From positions 1 to 64,000 of the forward strand of contig JAMLIC010000031.1 in the NCBI GenBank assembly GCA_023954375.1: 64,000 bases of DNA. The letters run 5' to 3'. A model generated the notes under the pieces. That model searched no databases and was not told the DNA's origin. It was given only the letters and a program-made list of their open reading frames with translations. Source of the stretch: Planctomycetota bacterium (lineage in GTDB: Bacteria > Planctomycetota > J058). Below, piece by piece: positions 51,835-59,370 of this stretch. Both the position numbers and the translations under genes were made by a program. The stretch's first letter is position 1. Each line of letters starts with the position of its first letter.

Positions 51835-52929
51835 TCAGGCCGGCGCCGCGCCGGCCGCCGCCTCGCCGCTCTGCGTCTGCTCGTCGAGCTCCTGCACGTC
51901 GGCGGTCCGGCTGAGCATGAGGGCCAGCGGGCGCAGGGCGGGCACGTGGGCGCAGGCGATGATGATCGTCGCGGTGAGCGGCACCGCGACCACGGCGCCG
52001 CCCGGCCCCCACAGCCAGGCCCAGAAGATCACGGCGACGAGCACGACGAGGGGCGAGATCGACAGGCGCCGCCCCATGAACAGCGGGTGGATGTAGTTGC
52101 CGAACACCTGCTGGATCAGGATCACGCCCAGCGCGGTCGCGATGCCGCCGGCCAGGCCCAGGGTCACGAGCGCGACGAGCGAGGCGAACGCGCCGGCCAG
52201 GATCGGCCCGACGTTCGGGACGAAGTCGAGCACGAACGTGACGATGAACCAGATCACGACGAAGGGCACGCCCATGAACCAGAGCCACAGGGCCGTGACC
52301 AGGGCCGTCAGGAAGGAGATCACGGTCTGGACGAGGATGAACGTGCGCACCTGCCGCGTGGTCGCCGAGACGGCGTCCATGAGCGCCTCGGAGCGCTCGG
52401 CCGACATGGCCGTCGTCGCCTTGGCCCGCCAGCGGTCGGCCTCGACCAGCATGAGGAGCACGCAGAACAGGACGAGCACGAGCCCGGCGAGGAGCTCGGT
52501 CAGGCTGCGCGCGGTGGTCTGCGCCCAGGCGAGCACGGGCCCGAGGAGGTCCTGGCCGGCCTCGGCCGGGAGCGGGAGGCCGCGCGCCTCGAGCCACTCG
52601 CTCAGCTCCTCCCACCGCTCGCCCCCCCGCTGGGTGTAGACCTCGAGCCGCTCGCGCGCGACGCGGTACACGGCGAACCACGTGCCGGCGATCACCCCGC
52701 CCAGCACGGTGACGATCAGGAGCATCGTCGCGACGATCCCCACCCACTCGAGCCGCTCCGGCAGGCGGCGGCGGAGCGCGTCGTACACGGGCCACACGAG
52801 CACGGTGATGAAGAAGGCGAACACCAGCGGCATGGCGATGAAGTAGGTCGCGCGCAGGGCCGCGGCCACGAGCACCACCGCGACCAGGCCGAGCAGGACG
52901 TTGCGGGTACGCGCGTGGGCGTCGTCCAT
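51835..52929 (-). CDS. AI-2E (PerM) family permease
   Basis: This 364-aa integral membrane protein has about eight hydrophobic segments in the AI-2E/PerM arrangement: two at the N-terminus (NVLLGLVAVVLVAAAL; FAFFITVLVWPVYDAL), a soluble loop, and the conserved FVLDFVPNVGPILAG and GNYIHPLFMGRRLSISPL. Members export small metabolites or couple Na+/H+ exchange; the substrate here is unknown. ATG 52929 is chosen over a TTG 18 bases upstream. Confidence 0.9.
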   Translation of the reverse strand: MDDAHARTRNVLLGLVAVVLVAAALRATYFIAMPLVFAFFITVLVWPVYDALRRRLPERLEWVGIVATMLLIVTVLGGVIAGTWFAVYRVARERLEVYTQRGGERWEELSEWLEARGLPLPAEAGQDLLGPVLAWAQTTARSLTELLAGLVLVLFCVLLMLVEADRWRAKATTAMSAERSEALMDAVSATTRQVRTFILVQTVISFLTALVTALWLWFMGVPFVVIWFIVTFVLDFVPNVGPILAGAFASLVALVTLGLAGGIATALGVILIQQVFGNYIHPLFMGRRLSISPLVVLVAVIFWAWLWGPGGAVVAVPLTATIIIACAHVPALRPLALMLSRTADVQELDEQTQSGEAAAGAAPA

Positions 52930-53084
52930 GGGCGACGCGCGGAGCAAGGCCCGGGCCGCGGCCGGGGCCCTTGGGCGCCGGGCGGGCAGGGTCGCCCCTG
53001 ACCCAACCCCGCTGGGTCGCCCGCCCCCGGGCGCCCGCGGAAGCCCGGCTTGCGCCGCGCCGGCGGCTGGCCGAGGATCGCACC

Positions 53085-55094
53085 GTGTCCGACCCGCACA
53101 CGGAGCTGCGCCGCCGGCTCGACGCCCTCGAGGAGGAGAACCGCGCGCTCCGGGCGCGCCTCGCCGCCCCGCCGATCGAGGAGGCGCCGGCGCAGGAGCT
53201 GCTCGACGCGGTCCTGCGCACGCACGTCTGCGCCGTGCTCGTGTTCGACCCCGACGGACGCGTCCGCTGGGCGAACGAGCGCGCCGAGCGGGTCCTGGGC
53301 CTCACCCGGAGCGCGCTGCTCGAGCGCACCTACGACGACCCGGCCTGGCGCATCACGGCCGAGGACGGCGCCTCCATGCGCGACGAGGACCTCCCCTTCC
53401 GGCGCGTGCGCTCGAGCGGCGCGCCGGTCTTCGACGTGCGCATGGCGATCGAGTGGCCCGACGGCCGCCGGAAGGTCCTCTCCGTCAACGGGGCCCCGCT
53501 CCATGACGCGCGGGGCGCCCTGCGGAGCCTCGTCTTCTCGGTGGCCGACGTGACGGACCTCCTGGCGGCGGAGCAGCGCGCGCGCGAGAGCGAGGCGGCC
53601 CTGCGCGCGGCGCTCAGCGCGGCCCGCGTCGGCACGTGGTCGTGGGAGGTGGCCACCGGGGCGGTGCGCTGGTCGGAGAACGTCGAGGAGATCATGGGCC
53701 TCGCCCCCGGGACGTTCGCCGGGACCTACGAGGCCTACCTGGCGCTGGTCCCCGACGACGAGCGCCCGCGGCTCCTGCGCGAGATCGAGCGCAGCCTGGC
53801 CGGGGAGAGCGAGTCGTACCACGTCCTCCACGCGATCCGCCCGCCCGGCGGCGAGCGCTGGCTCGCCTGCCGCGGGGACGTGGTCCGCGACCCCGGCGGC
53901 CGGCCGGTGCGGATGACCGGGACCGTGGCCGACGTCACCGACCGCAAGGTGCTCGACGAGCAGCTCCAGCGGGCGGCGCGCGTGGAGAGCATCGCGCGCC
54001 TGGCGGGGGGCGTGGCCCACGACATGAACAACGTCCTCACCGCCGTCCGCGGCTTCGTCGACCTGGCCGCCCAGCGGCTGCCGTCCACGAGCCCGGCCGC
54101 CGAGCTCCTGCGGGGCGCGGCGGCGGCGGCCGAGGGGGGGGCGGCGCTCACCCGGCAGCTGCTCACGGTCGCGCGCCGCCAGCCCGGCACCCCGCGCACC
54201 GTCGACGTGGGCGAGGTGGTCCGGCGCGCCGAGCCCGTGCTCCACCAGCTCCTCCGCGAGGACGTCGAGCTCGCGCTCGAGCTCGCCCCGGCGCCGACGC
54301 CGGTGTCGATCGACCCCGGCCAGCTCGAGCAGGTCCTCTTCAACCTGGCGACCAACGCCCGGGACGCCATGCCCCGCGGGGGGCGCCTCGTCGTGCGCAC
54401 GTGCGCCGCGGACCTCGACGACGCGGCGGCCCGCGCCCTGCCCGGGCTCACGCCGGGGGCCCACGTCGTGCTCGAGGTGCGCGACACCGGCCACGGGATC
54501 GCCCCCGAGCACCTGGAGCGCCTGTTCGAGCCGTTCTTCACCACGAAGGCGCCGGGCAAGGGAACCGGGCTCGGCCTCCCGGCGTGCTACGGCGTGGTGC
54601 GCGAGCGCGGCGGGCACATCGGCGTCGAGAGCCGGCCCGGCGAGGGCGCCACGTTCACGATCCACCTTCCGCGCGCCCCGGGGCCCGCCGAGCCCCTCGA
54701 CGCGCCTGCCGCCCTGCCCGCAACGCCGCGCCTGCGCGGCGTCGTGCTCGTCGTCGAGGACGAGCCGCTCGTGCGCGACATGCTCGAGGGGTGCCTGCGG
54801 GGGGCGGGCCTCGACGTGCTCGTGGCCCCCGACGGGCTCGCGGCGCTGGAGCGGCTGCGCGGCCACGAGGGCCCCCTCGACCTCCTCGTGTCGGACGTCG
54901 TCATGCCGCGGCTGGGCGGCGTCGCCCTCGCCGCCGAGGTGCGCTCCCTGCGCCCAGGGACGCGCATCCTCCTCCTCTCGGGCTACACCGACGACGCCGA
55001 CGCGGCCAGCGCCGCGTCCGACGCGTTCCTCCCCAAGCCCTTCACCCGCGACGACCTCCTCGCCTGCGTCGCCGGCCTCCTCGAGCCGCGCTGA
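53085..55094 (+). CDS. Cytosolic PAS-PAS hybrid histidine kinase
   Basis: The 669-aa protein has a short N-terminal coiled coil, two PAS domains (about residues 38-165 and 178-300; the second reads WSWEVATGAVRWSENVEEIMGL), HisKA with His312 (GGVAHDMNNVLTAV) and HATPase motifs (NLATNARDAMPRGG, DTGHGIA, GTGLGLPACYGVV). A C-terminal receiver with Asp604 (LLVSDVVMPRLGG) follows. No TM is present. It should relay phosphate internally to its receiver and then to an unlinked partner. GTG 53085 (GAGG 9 nt upstream) is preferred to the longer ORF start, since the added 38 residues are non-conserved. Confidence 0.92.
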   Translation: MSDPHTELRRRLDALEEENRALRARLAAPPIEEAPAQELLDAVLRTHVCAVLVFDPDGRVRWANERAERVLGLTRSALLERTYDDPAWRITAEDGASMRDEDLPFRRVRSSGAPVFDVRMAIEWPDGRRKVLSVNGAPLHDARGALRSLVFSVADVTDLLAAEQRARESEAALRAALSAARVGTWSWEVATGAVRWSENVEEIMGLAPGTFAGTYEAYLALVPDDERPRLLREIERSLAGESESYHVLHAIRPPGGERWLACRGDVVRDPGGRPVRMTGTVADVTDRKVLDEQLQRAARVESIARLAGGVAHDMNNVLTAVRGFVDLAAQRLPSTSPAAELLRGAAAAAEGGAALTRQLLTVARRQPGTPRTVDVGEVVRRAEPVLHQLLREDVELALELAPAPTPVSIDPGQLEQVLFNLATNARDAMPRGGRLVVRTCAADLDDAAARALPGLTPGAHVVLEVRDTGHGIAPEHLERLFEPFFTTKAPGKGTGLGLPACYGVVRERGGHIGVESRPGEGATFTIHLPRAPGPAEPLDAPAALPATPRLRGVVLVVEDEPLVRDMLEGCLRGAGLDVLVAPDGLAALERLRGHEGPLDLLVSDVVMPRLGGVALAAEVRSLRPGTRILLLSGYTDDADAASAASDAFLPKPFTRDDLLACVAGLLEPR

Positions 55095-55106
55095 CGCGGC
55101 GCCGGA

Positions 55107-55112
55107 TACGCT
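55107..55112 (+). promoter_or_regulatory. Possible leaderless -10 box of the antiporter gene
   Basis: TACGCT ends 6 nt before the ATG at 55119 and no Shine-Dalgarno exists. No recognisable -35. Confidence 0.25.
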
Positions 55113-55118
55113 GACGAC

Positions 55119-56813
55119 ATGGTCGAGCACCCCGTCTTCCTCGAGGTGACGATCCTCCTGGCGCTCGCCGCCGGCTTGGGCCTGCTCGGCCTGGCCCTGC
55201 GGCAGCCGCTGATCGTGGCCTTCCTGGCCGTGGGGATCGTCGCCGGGCCGGGCGCCCTGGGGGTGATCCGCTCGACGGAGTACGTCGGGCTCCTGGCCGA
55301 GATCGGCGTCTCCGTGCTCCTGTTCGTCGTCGGCCTGAAGCTCGACCTCGGCCTCGTGCGCACGCTCGGCAAGGTCGCCGTCGCGACCGGCCTGGGCCAG
55401 GTGTCGTTCACCTCGCTCTTCGGCCTGCTCCTGTGCCTCGCGCTCGGGCTCGACCTGGTCACGAGCGTCTACGTCGCCGTCGCGCTGACGTTCTCGAGCA
55501 CGATCATCATCGTCAAGCTCCTGAGCGATAAGCGCGAGGTCGACGCCCTGCACGGGCGGATCGCGCTCGGCTTCCTGATCGTGCAGGACCTCGTGGTCGT
55601 GTTCGCCATGATCGCGCTCTCCACGCTCGGCGTCGGCCTGCCCGGAGCCGAGCCGGGCGCCAGCGGCGCGCTGCTCCGGGTCCTCGGCGGCGGCGCCGTC
55701 CTGCTCGTCGTGCTGCTCCTGTTCATCCGCTTCCTGGCCGAGCGCCTGCTCTCCGTGGTCGCCCGCGTGCCGGAGCTGCTCGTCACCTTCGGGATCGCCT
55801 GGGCCGTCGGCCTGGCCGCCGTCACCGACCTGCTCGGGCTCGGCAAGGAGCTGGGCGGCCTGCTCGCCGGCGTGGCGTTCGCCTCGACCTCGTTCCGCGA
55901 CGCCGTCGCCTCGCGCCTGGGGCCCCTGCGCGACTTCCTCCTCCTCTTCTTCTTCGTCGGGCTGGGCATGCAGCTCGAGCTGGCGCTGCTCGGCGCCCAG
56001 GTGCCGGCGGCGGTCGCCCTGTCGCTCTTCGTGCTGATCGGCAACCCGCTGATCGTCATGGTGATCATGGGCTACATGGGCTACCGCAAGCGCACCGGCT
56101 TCCTCGCCGGCCTGACCGTGGCCCAGATCAGCGAGTTCTCGCTCATCTTCATGGCCATGGGCCGGAGCCTCGGCCACGTCCAGGCGGAGAGCATCGGCCT
56201 GGTCACCCTCGTCGGCCTGCTCACGATCACGCTCTCGACCTACATGATCCTCTACTCGCAGGCGCTCTACCGCTGGTGCGAGCCGTTGCTCGGCCCGTTC
56301 GAGCGGCGCGTGCCCTACCGCGAGGAGGCGGGCGTCGCGCCCGCGCCGGGCGAGCGGGCCGACGTGGTCATGATCGGCCTCGGCCGCTACGGCCGCTCCC
56401 TCACGCACGGCCTCGAGCAGCGCGGGCTGACCGTCGTCGGCGTGGACGTGGACCCCGAGGTCGTGCGCGCCCGGCGCGCCGCCGGCAGGCCCGCCCTCTA
56501 CGGCGACGCGGCCGACCCGGGGCTCGTGGCCGAGCTGCCCCTCGCCCCGCCGCCCTGGGTCGTGATCGCGGTCCCGCCGCACCCCATGGGCCTGAGCCAC
56601 GCCGACCCGAGACGGGCGCTCCTGCACGCCCTGCGCGAGCGAGGGGTCGAGAAGGTCGGCGTGATCGCCCGCGACGAGGACGAGGCGGGGGAGCTGGCGC
56701 GGCTCGGCGCCGCTCTCGTCCTCCAGCCGTTCCCGGACGCCGCCGTGCGGGCGGTCGAGCGGATCACGTCTGAGATGAGTGATGCGCTCGCGAGGGGGGC
56801 GCGATCGGCGTAA
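55119..56813 (+). CDS. Kef/CPA2-type cation:proton antiporter with TrkA-N domain
   Basis: The 564-aa protein has about 12 TM segments of the Na+/H+ exchanger fold (RQPLIVAFLAVGIVAGPGALG; LLFVVGLKLDL; TFSSTIIIVKLLSDK; FFFVGLGMQLEL). A cytosolic TrkA-N nucleotide-binding domain follows (DVVMIGLGRYGRSLTHGLEQRGL; ALYGDAADPGL). It should exchange K+ (or Na+) for H+ under NAD(H) control. The final residues SEMSDALARGARSA and the stop codon are read from repeat copy 5, so the original C-terminus appears to have been replaced or lengthened. Confidence 0.92.
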   Translation: MVEHPVFLEVTILLALAAGLGLLGLALRQPLIVAFLAVGIVAGPGALGVIRSTEYVGLLAEIGVSVLLFVVGLKLDLGLVRTLGKVAVATGLGQVSFTSLFGLLLCLALGLDLVTSVYVAVALTFSSTIIIVKLLSDKREVDALHGRIALGFLIVQDLVVVFAMIALSTLGVGLPGAEPGASGALLRVLGGGAVLLVVLLLFIRFLAERLLSVVARVPELLVTFGIAWAVGLAAVTDLLGLGKELGGLLAGVAFASTSFRDAVASRLGPLRDFLLLFFFVGLGMQLELALLGAQVPAAVALSLFVLIGNPLIVMVIMGYMGYRKRTGFLAGLTVAQISEFSLIFMAMGRSLGHVQAESIGLVTLVGLLTITLSTYMILYSQALYRWCEPLLGPFERRVPYREEAGVAPAPGERADVVMIGLGRYGRSLTHGLEQRGLTVVGVDVDPEVVRARRAAGRPALYGDAADPGLVAELPLAPPPWVVIAVPPHPMGLSHADPRRALLHALRERGVEKVGVIARDEDEAGELARLGAALVLQPFPDAAVRAVERITSEMSDALARGARSA

Positions 56814-56880
56814 GTGCCCGGACCATGGCGTTCGGCCCGTTCCGCGCCTCCCACACGCTGCGCTCTGGCGGGTCGAGCAC
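56770..56880 (+). repeat. Dispersed structured repeat, copy 5, forming the antiporter gene 3' end
   Basis: TGAGATGAGTGATGCGCTCG through GCGGGTCGAGCACG, same orientation as the other copies. GGCGCG pairs with CGCGCC, then GGG/CCC after the bulged T; the outer CATCGC is degraded to CACACGC. Its first 44 bases are translated as the last codons of the upstream antiporter. Confidence 0.85.
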
Positions 56881-56972
56881 GAGCGGCGGAACGAAAGTTC
56901 TCGCTCTGCGCCTCCTCTGCGACCTCTGCGTCCAATCGACTCGAATGAAGACTGCTGTGAGCTCCCGGCTGA

Positions 56973-58022
56973 TCAGCAGATCCGCGGCAGCGGGTCCGTG
57001 AGCGGCAGCTCGACCGTGCGCCGCCCGCCGATCGCCGTGCGGACCGTCAGCCCGCCGGGCCGGCCGGCGACGAAGCGGCCGACGTCCGCGGCGTGGCGCC
57101 CGAGCGGGTGCGCGCGCCAGGCGGCCAGGGCGGCGTCGACCTCGCCCGGCGGGACGACCGCGCACAGCTTGCCCTCGTTGGCCACGAACAGCGGGTCGAG
57201 GCCGAGGAGCTCGAGCGCGCCCCGCGCCGGCCCGGACACGGGGAGCCTCGCCTCCTCGAGCTCCGCCGCCAGGCCCGCCCGCTGGCCCAGCTCGACCAGC
57301 GCGGCCGCGAGCCCGCCGCGGGTGGGGTCGCGCAGGCAGCGGGTCGCCGGCGCCGCGGCCAGGAGCGCCTGCGCCAGCTCGAACAGCGGCGCCGTGTCGC
57401 TCCGGAGCTCGTCGCCGAGGCCCAGGCGCTCGCGCGCGGCGAGCACGGCGACGCCGTGGTCGCCGAGCGTGCCCGAGACGAGGACGCGGTCGCCCTCGCG
57501 GCAGGCGGCCGCCGTCAGGCGGCGCGCCCCGGGCGGCAGGAGGCCGACGCCGCTCGTCGTCACGTAGAGCCCGTCGCCCTTCCCGCGCTGGACGACCTTC
57601 GTGTCGCCGGTGACGACGGCCACGCCGGCCGCCTGCGCCGCGCGCCGCATGGAGGCGACGACGCGCGCCAGGTCGGCCAGGGGCAGGCCCTCCTCGAGCA
57701 CGAACGCCGCGCTCAGGTAGAGCGGCCGCGCGCCGGCGCAGGCGAGGTCGTTGACGGTGCCGTTCACGGCCAGCTCGCCCACGTCGCCGCCGGGGAAGAA
57801 CAGCGGGCTGACGACGAAGGCGTCGGTGCTGAAGGCCAGCGCCTGCCCGCCGACGTCGACCACGGCCTGGTCGTCGCGCGCGTGCAGGGCCGGGTGGTCG
57901 AACGCCGGGAGGAGCACCTCCTCGAGCAGCCGGTGCGAGAGGCGACCGCCGCCGCCGTGGCCCATGACCACCTCGCCCGCGGGCGGCGGCAGGGGGACGG
58001 GGCAGGCGGGCTCGTCGCTCAT
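56973..58022 (-). CDS. hypE: Hydrogenase maturation protein HypE
   Basis: This 349-aa PurM/AIR-synthase-fold enzyme dehydrates the carbamoyl group on its C-terminal Cys to a thiocyanate, the source of CN ligands of the [NiFe] centre. The conserved MGHGGGGRLSHRLLEEV start, DDQAVVDVGGQALAFSTDAFVVSPLFFPGGD core and VTGDTKVV motif are present, and the chain ends exactly in PRIC, the modified cysteine. ATG 58022 overlaps the hypD stop (TGATG). Confidence 0.95.
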   Translation of the reverse strand: MSDEPACPVPLPPPAGEVVMGHGGGGRLSHRLLEEVLLPAFDHPALHARDDQAVVDVGGQALAFSTDAFVVSPLFFPGGDVGELAVNGTVNDLACAGARPLYLSAAFVLEEGLPLADLARVVASMRRAAQAAGVAVVTGDTKVVQRGKGDGLYVTTSGVGLLPPGARRLTAAACREGDRVLVSGTLGDHGVAVLAARERLGLGDELRSDTAPLFELAQALLAAAPATRCLRDPTRGGLAAALVELGQRAGLAAELEEARLPVSGPARGALELLGLDPLFVANEGKLCAVVPPGEVDAALAAWRAHPLGRHAADVGRFVAGRPGGLTVRTAIGGRRTVELPLTDPLPRIC

Positions 58023-59104
58023 CGACGACCGTAGGCGTGGTAGGCCGCGCAGGCGCCCTCGGCCGAGACCATGGTCGCGCCGAGCGGCCGCTCGGGGGTG
58101 CAGTCGGTGCCGAAGGCGGGGCACTCCGTCGGCTTCGCGTCGCCCGCGAGCACCCGCCCGCTGATGCACACCGGGCTCTCGCGCGCCTCGAGCCCGGCGA
58201 CCTCGAAGCGGCGCGCGGCGTCGAAGTCGGCGTAGGCGTCCGACAGGCGCAGGGCGCCCTCGGGGATCGGGCCGATCCCGCGCCAGGGGCGGGTGACCGG
58301 GGCGAAGACGTCGGCCACGAGCTCGAGCGAGCGCGGGTTGCCGCCGTCGGGCACGACCCGGGCGTACTGGTTCTCGACCTCGTGGCGGCCGGCCTCGAGC
58401 TGGCGCACGCAGCGCAGGAGCCCGTCGAGCAGGTCGACCGGCTCGAAGCCCGTGACGACGATCGGCACCCGGTAGCGCGCCGTGAGGGCCCGGTACTCCT
58501 CGAGGCCGACGACGGTGCACACGTGCCCGGGGCCGAGGAAGCCCTGCACGCGGCTGGCGGGCCGCTCGAGCACGGCGGCGATCGCCGGCGGCACGCGCAC
58601 GTGGGCGCAGAGGACCGAGAAGTTCTCCACGCCCAGCCGCCGCGCCTGCTGCACCGCCACCGCCGTCGCCGGCGCGGTCGTCTCGAAGCCCACGGCGAAG
58701 AACACGACCTGCCGGCCGGGCAGCTCGCGCGCCAGGCGCAGGGCGTCGAGCGGCGCGTAGACGACGCGGACGTCGGCGCCTCGGCCGCGGCAGCGGAGGA
58801 GGTCGTCCTGCGAGCCGGGCACGCGGAGCATGTCGCCGAACGAGGTGAACACCACGCCCGGCGTCGCGGCGATCGCGTGGGCCTGGTCGATCAGCTCGAC
58901 CGGCGTCACGCACACGGGGCACCCGGGGCCGTGGACGAGCTCGACCTGCCCCTCGAGCAGCTCGTCGAGCCCGGCGCGCAGGATCGCGTGCGTCTGGCCG
59001 CCGCACACCTCCATGATCGTCCAGCGCCGCGTGGCGGCCTCGCGCAGGGCGGCGACGAGGCCGCGGGCGACGTCCGAGCGGCGGTACTCGTCGACGAACC
59101 TCAC
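58019..59104 (-). CDS. hypD: Hydrogenase maturation protein HypD
   Basis: The 361-aa iron-sulfur protein assembles Fe(CN)2CO with HypC. Diagnostic motifs are EVCGGQTHAI, VHGPGCPVCVTP, GFETTAPATA, GHVCTV, and the C-terminal cluster region ECPAFGTDCTPERPLGA with MVSAEGACAAY. All family cysteines seem present. The GTG start overlaps hypC by 4 bases. Confidence 0.95.
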   Translation of the reverse strand: MRFVDEYRRSDVARGLVAALREAATRRWTIMEVCGGQTHAILRAGLDELLEGQVELVHGPGCPVCVTPVELIDQAHAIAATPGVVFTSFGDMLRVPGSQDDLLRCRGRGADVRVVYAPLDALRLARELPGRQVVFFAVGFETTAPATAVAVQQARRLGVENFSVLCAHVRVPPAIAAVLERPASRVQGFLGPGHVCTVVGLEEYRALTARYRVPIVVTGFEPVDLLDGLLRCVRQLEAGRHEVENQYARVVPDGGNPRSLELVADVFAPVTRPWRGIGPIPEGALRLSDAYADFDAARRFEVAGLEARESPVCISGRVLAGDAKPTECPAFGTDCTPERPLGATMVSAEGACAAYHAYGRR

Positions 59105-59343
59105 GCCCCGCCCTCCTCGAGCTCGCCCAGCTCCTCCAGGAGGGCGAACGTGCGCCGCGCCTCGGCCTCGTCGACGACCGACAGGGCGAAGCCCACGTGC
59201 ACGATCACGTAGTCCCCGACCTTCGCGTGCGGCACGCCGTCGAGGACGGCCTCGCGGGTGACCCCGCCGAAGCGGACGCGGCCGACGCGCAGGCCATCGA
59301 CCTCGCGCACGTCCTCCAGGAGACCGGGGACCGCCAGGCACAT
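59101..59343 (-). CDS. hypC: Hydrogenase maturation chaperone HypC
   Basis: This 80-aa HypC/HupF chaperone has the invariant N-terminal MCLAVPG whose Cys2 carries the Fe ligand precursor, followed by the beta-barrel GVTREAVLDGVPHAKVGDYVIVHVGFALS. It is first in the minus-strand hypCDE operon and faces hypF across 27 bp. Confidence 0.95.
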   Translation of the reverse strand: MCLAVPGLLEDVREVDGLRVGRVRFGGVTREAVLDGVPHAKVGDYVIVHVGFALSVVDEAEARRTFALLEELGELEEGGA

Positions 59344-59359
59344 GCCCGTGATGGTCGCG

Positions 59360-59365
59360 TAGGAT
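59360..59365 (+). promoter_or_regulatory. Possible leaderless -10 box of hypF
   Basis: TAGGAT ends 5 nt before the GTG at 59371; no ribosome site is present. The only 27-bp hypC-hypF spacer means the two promoters must overlap. Confidence 0.25.
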
Positions 59366-59370
59366 GCGCG

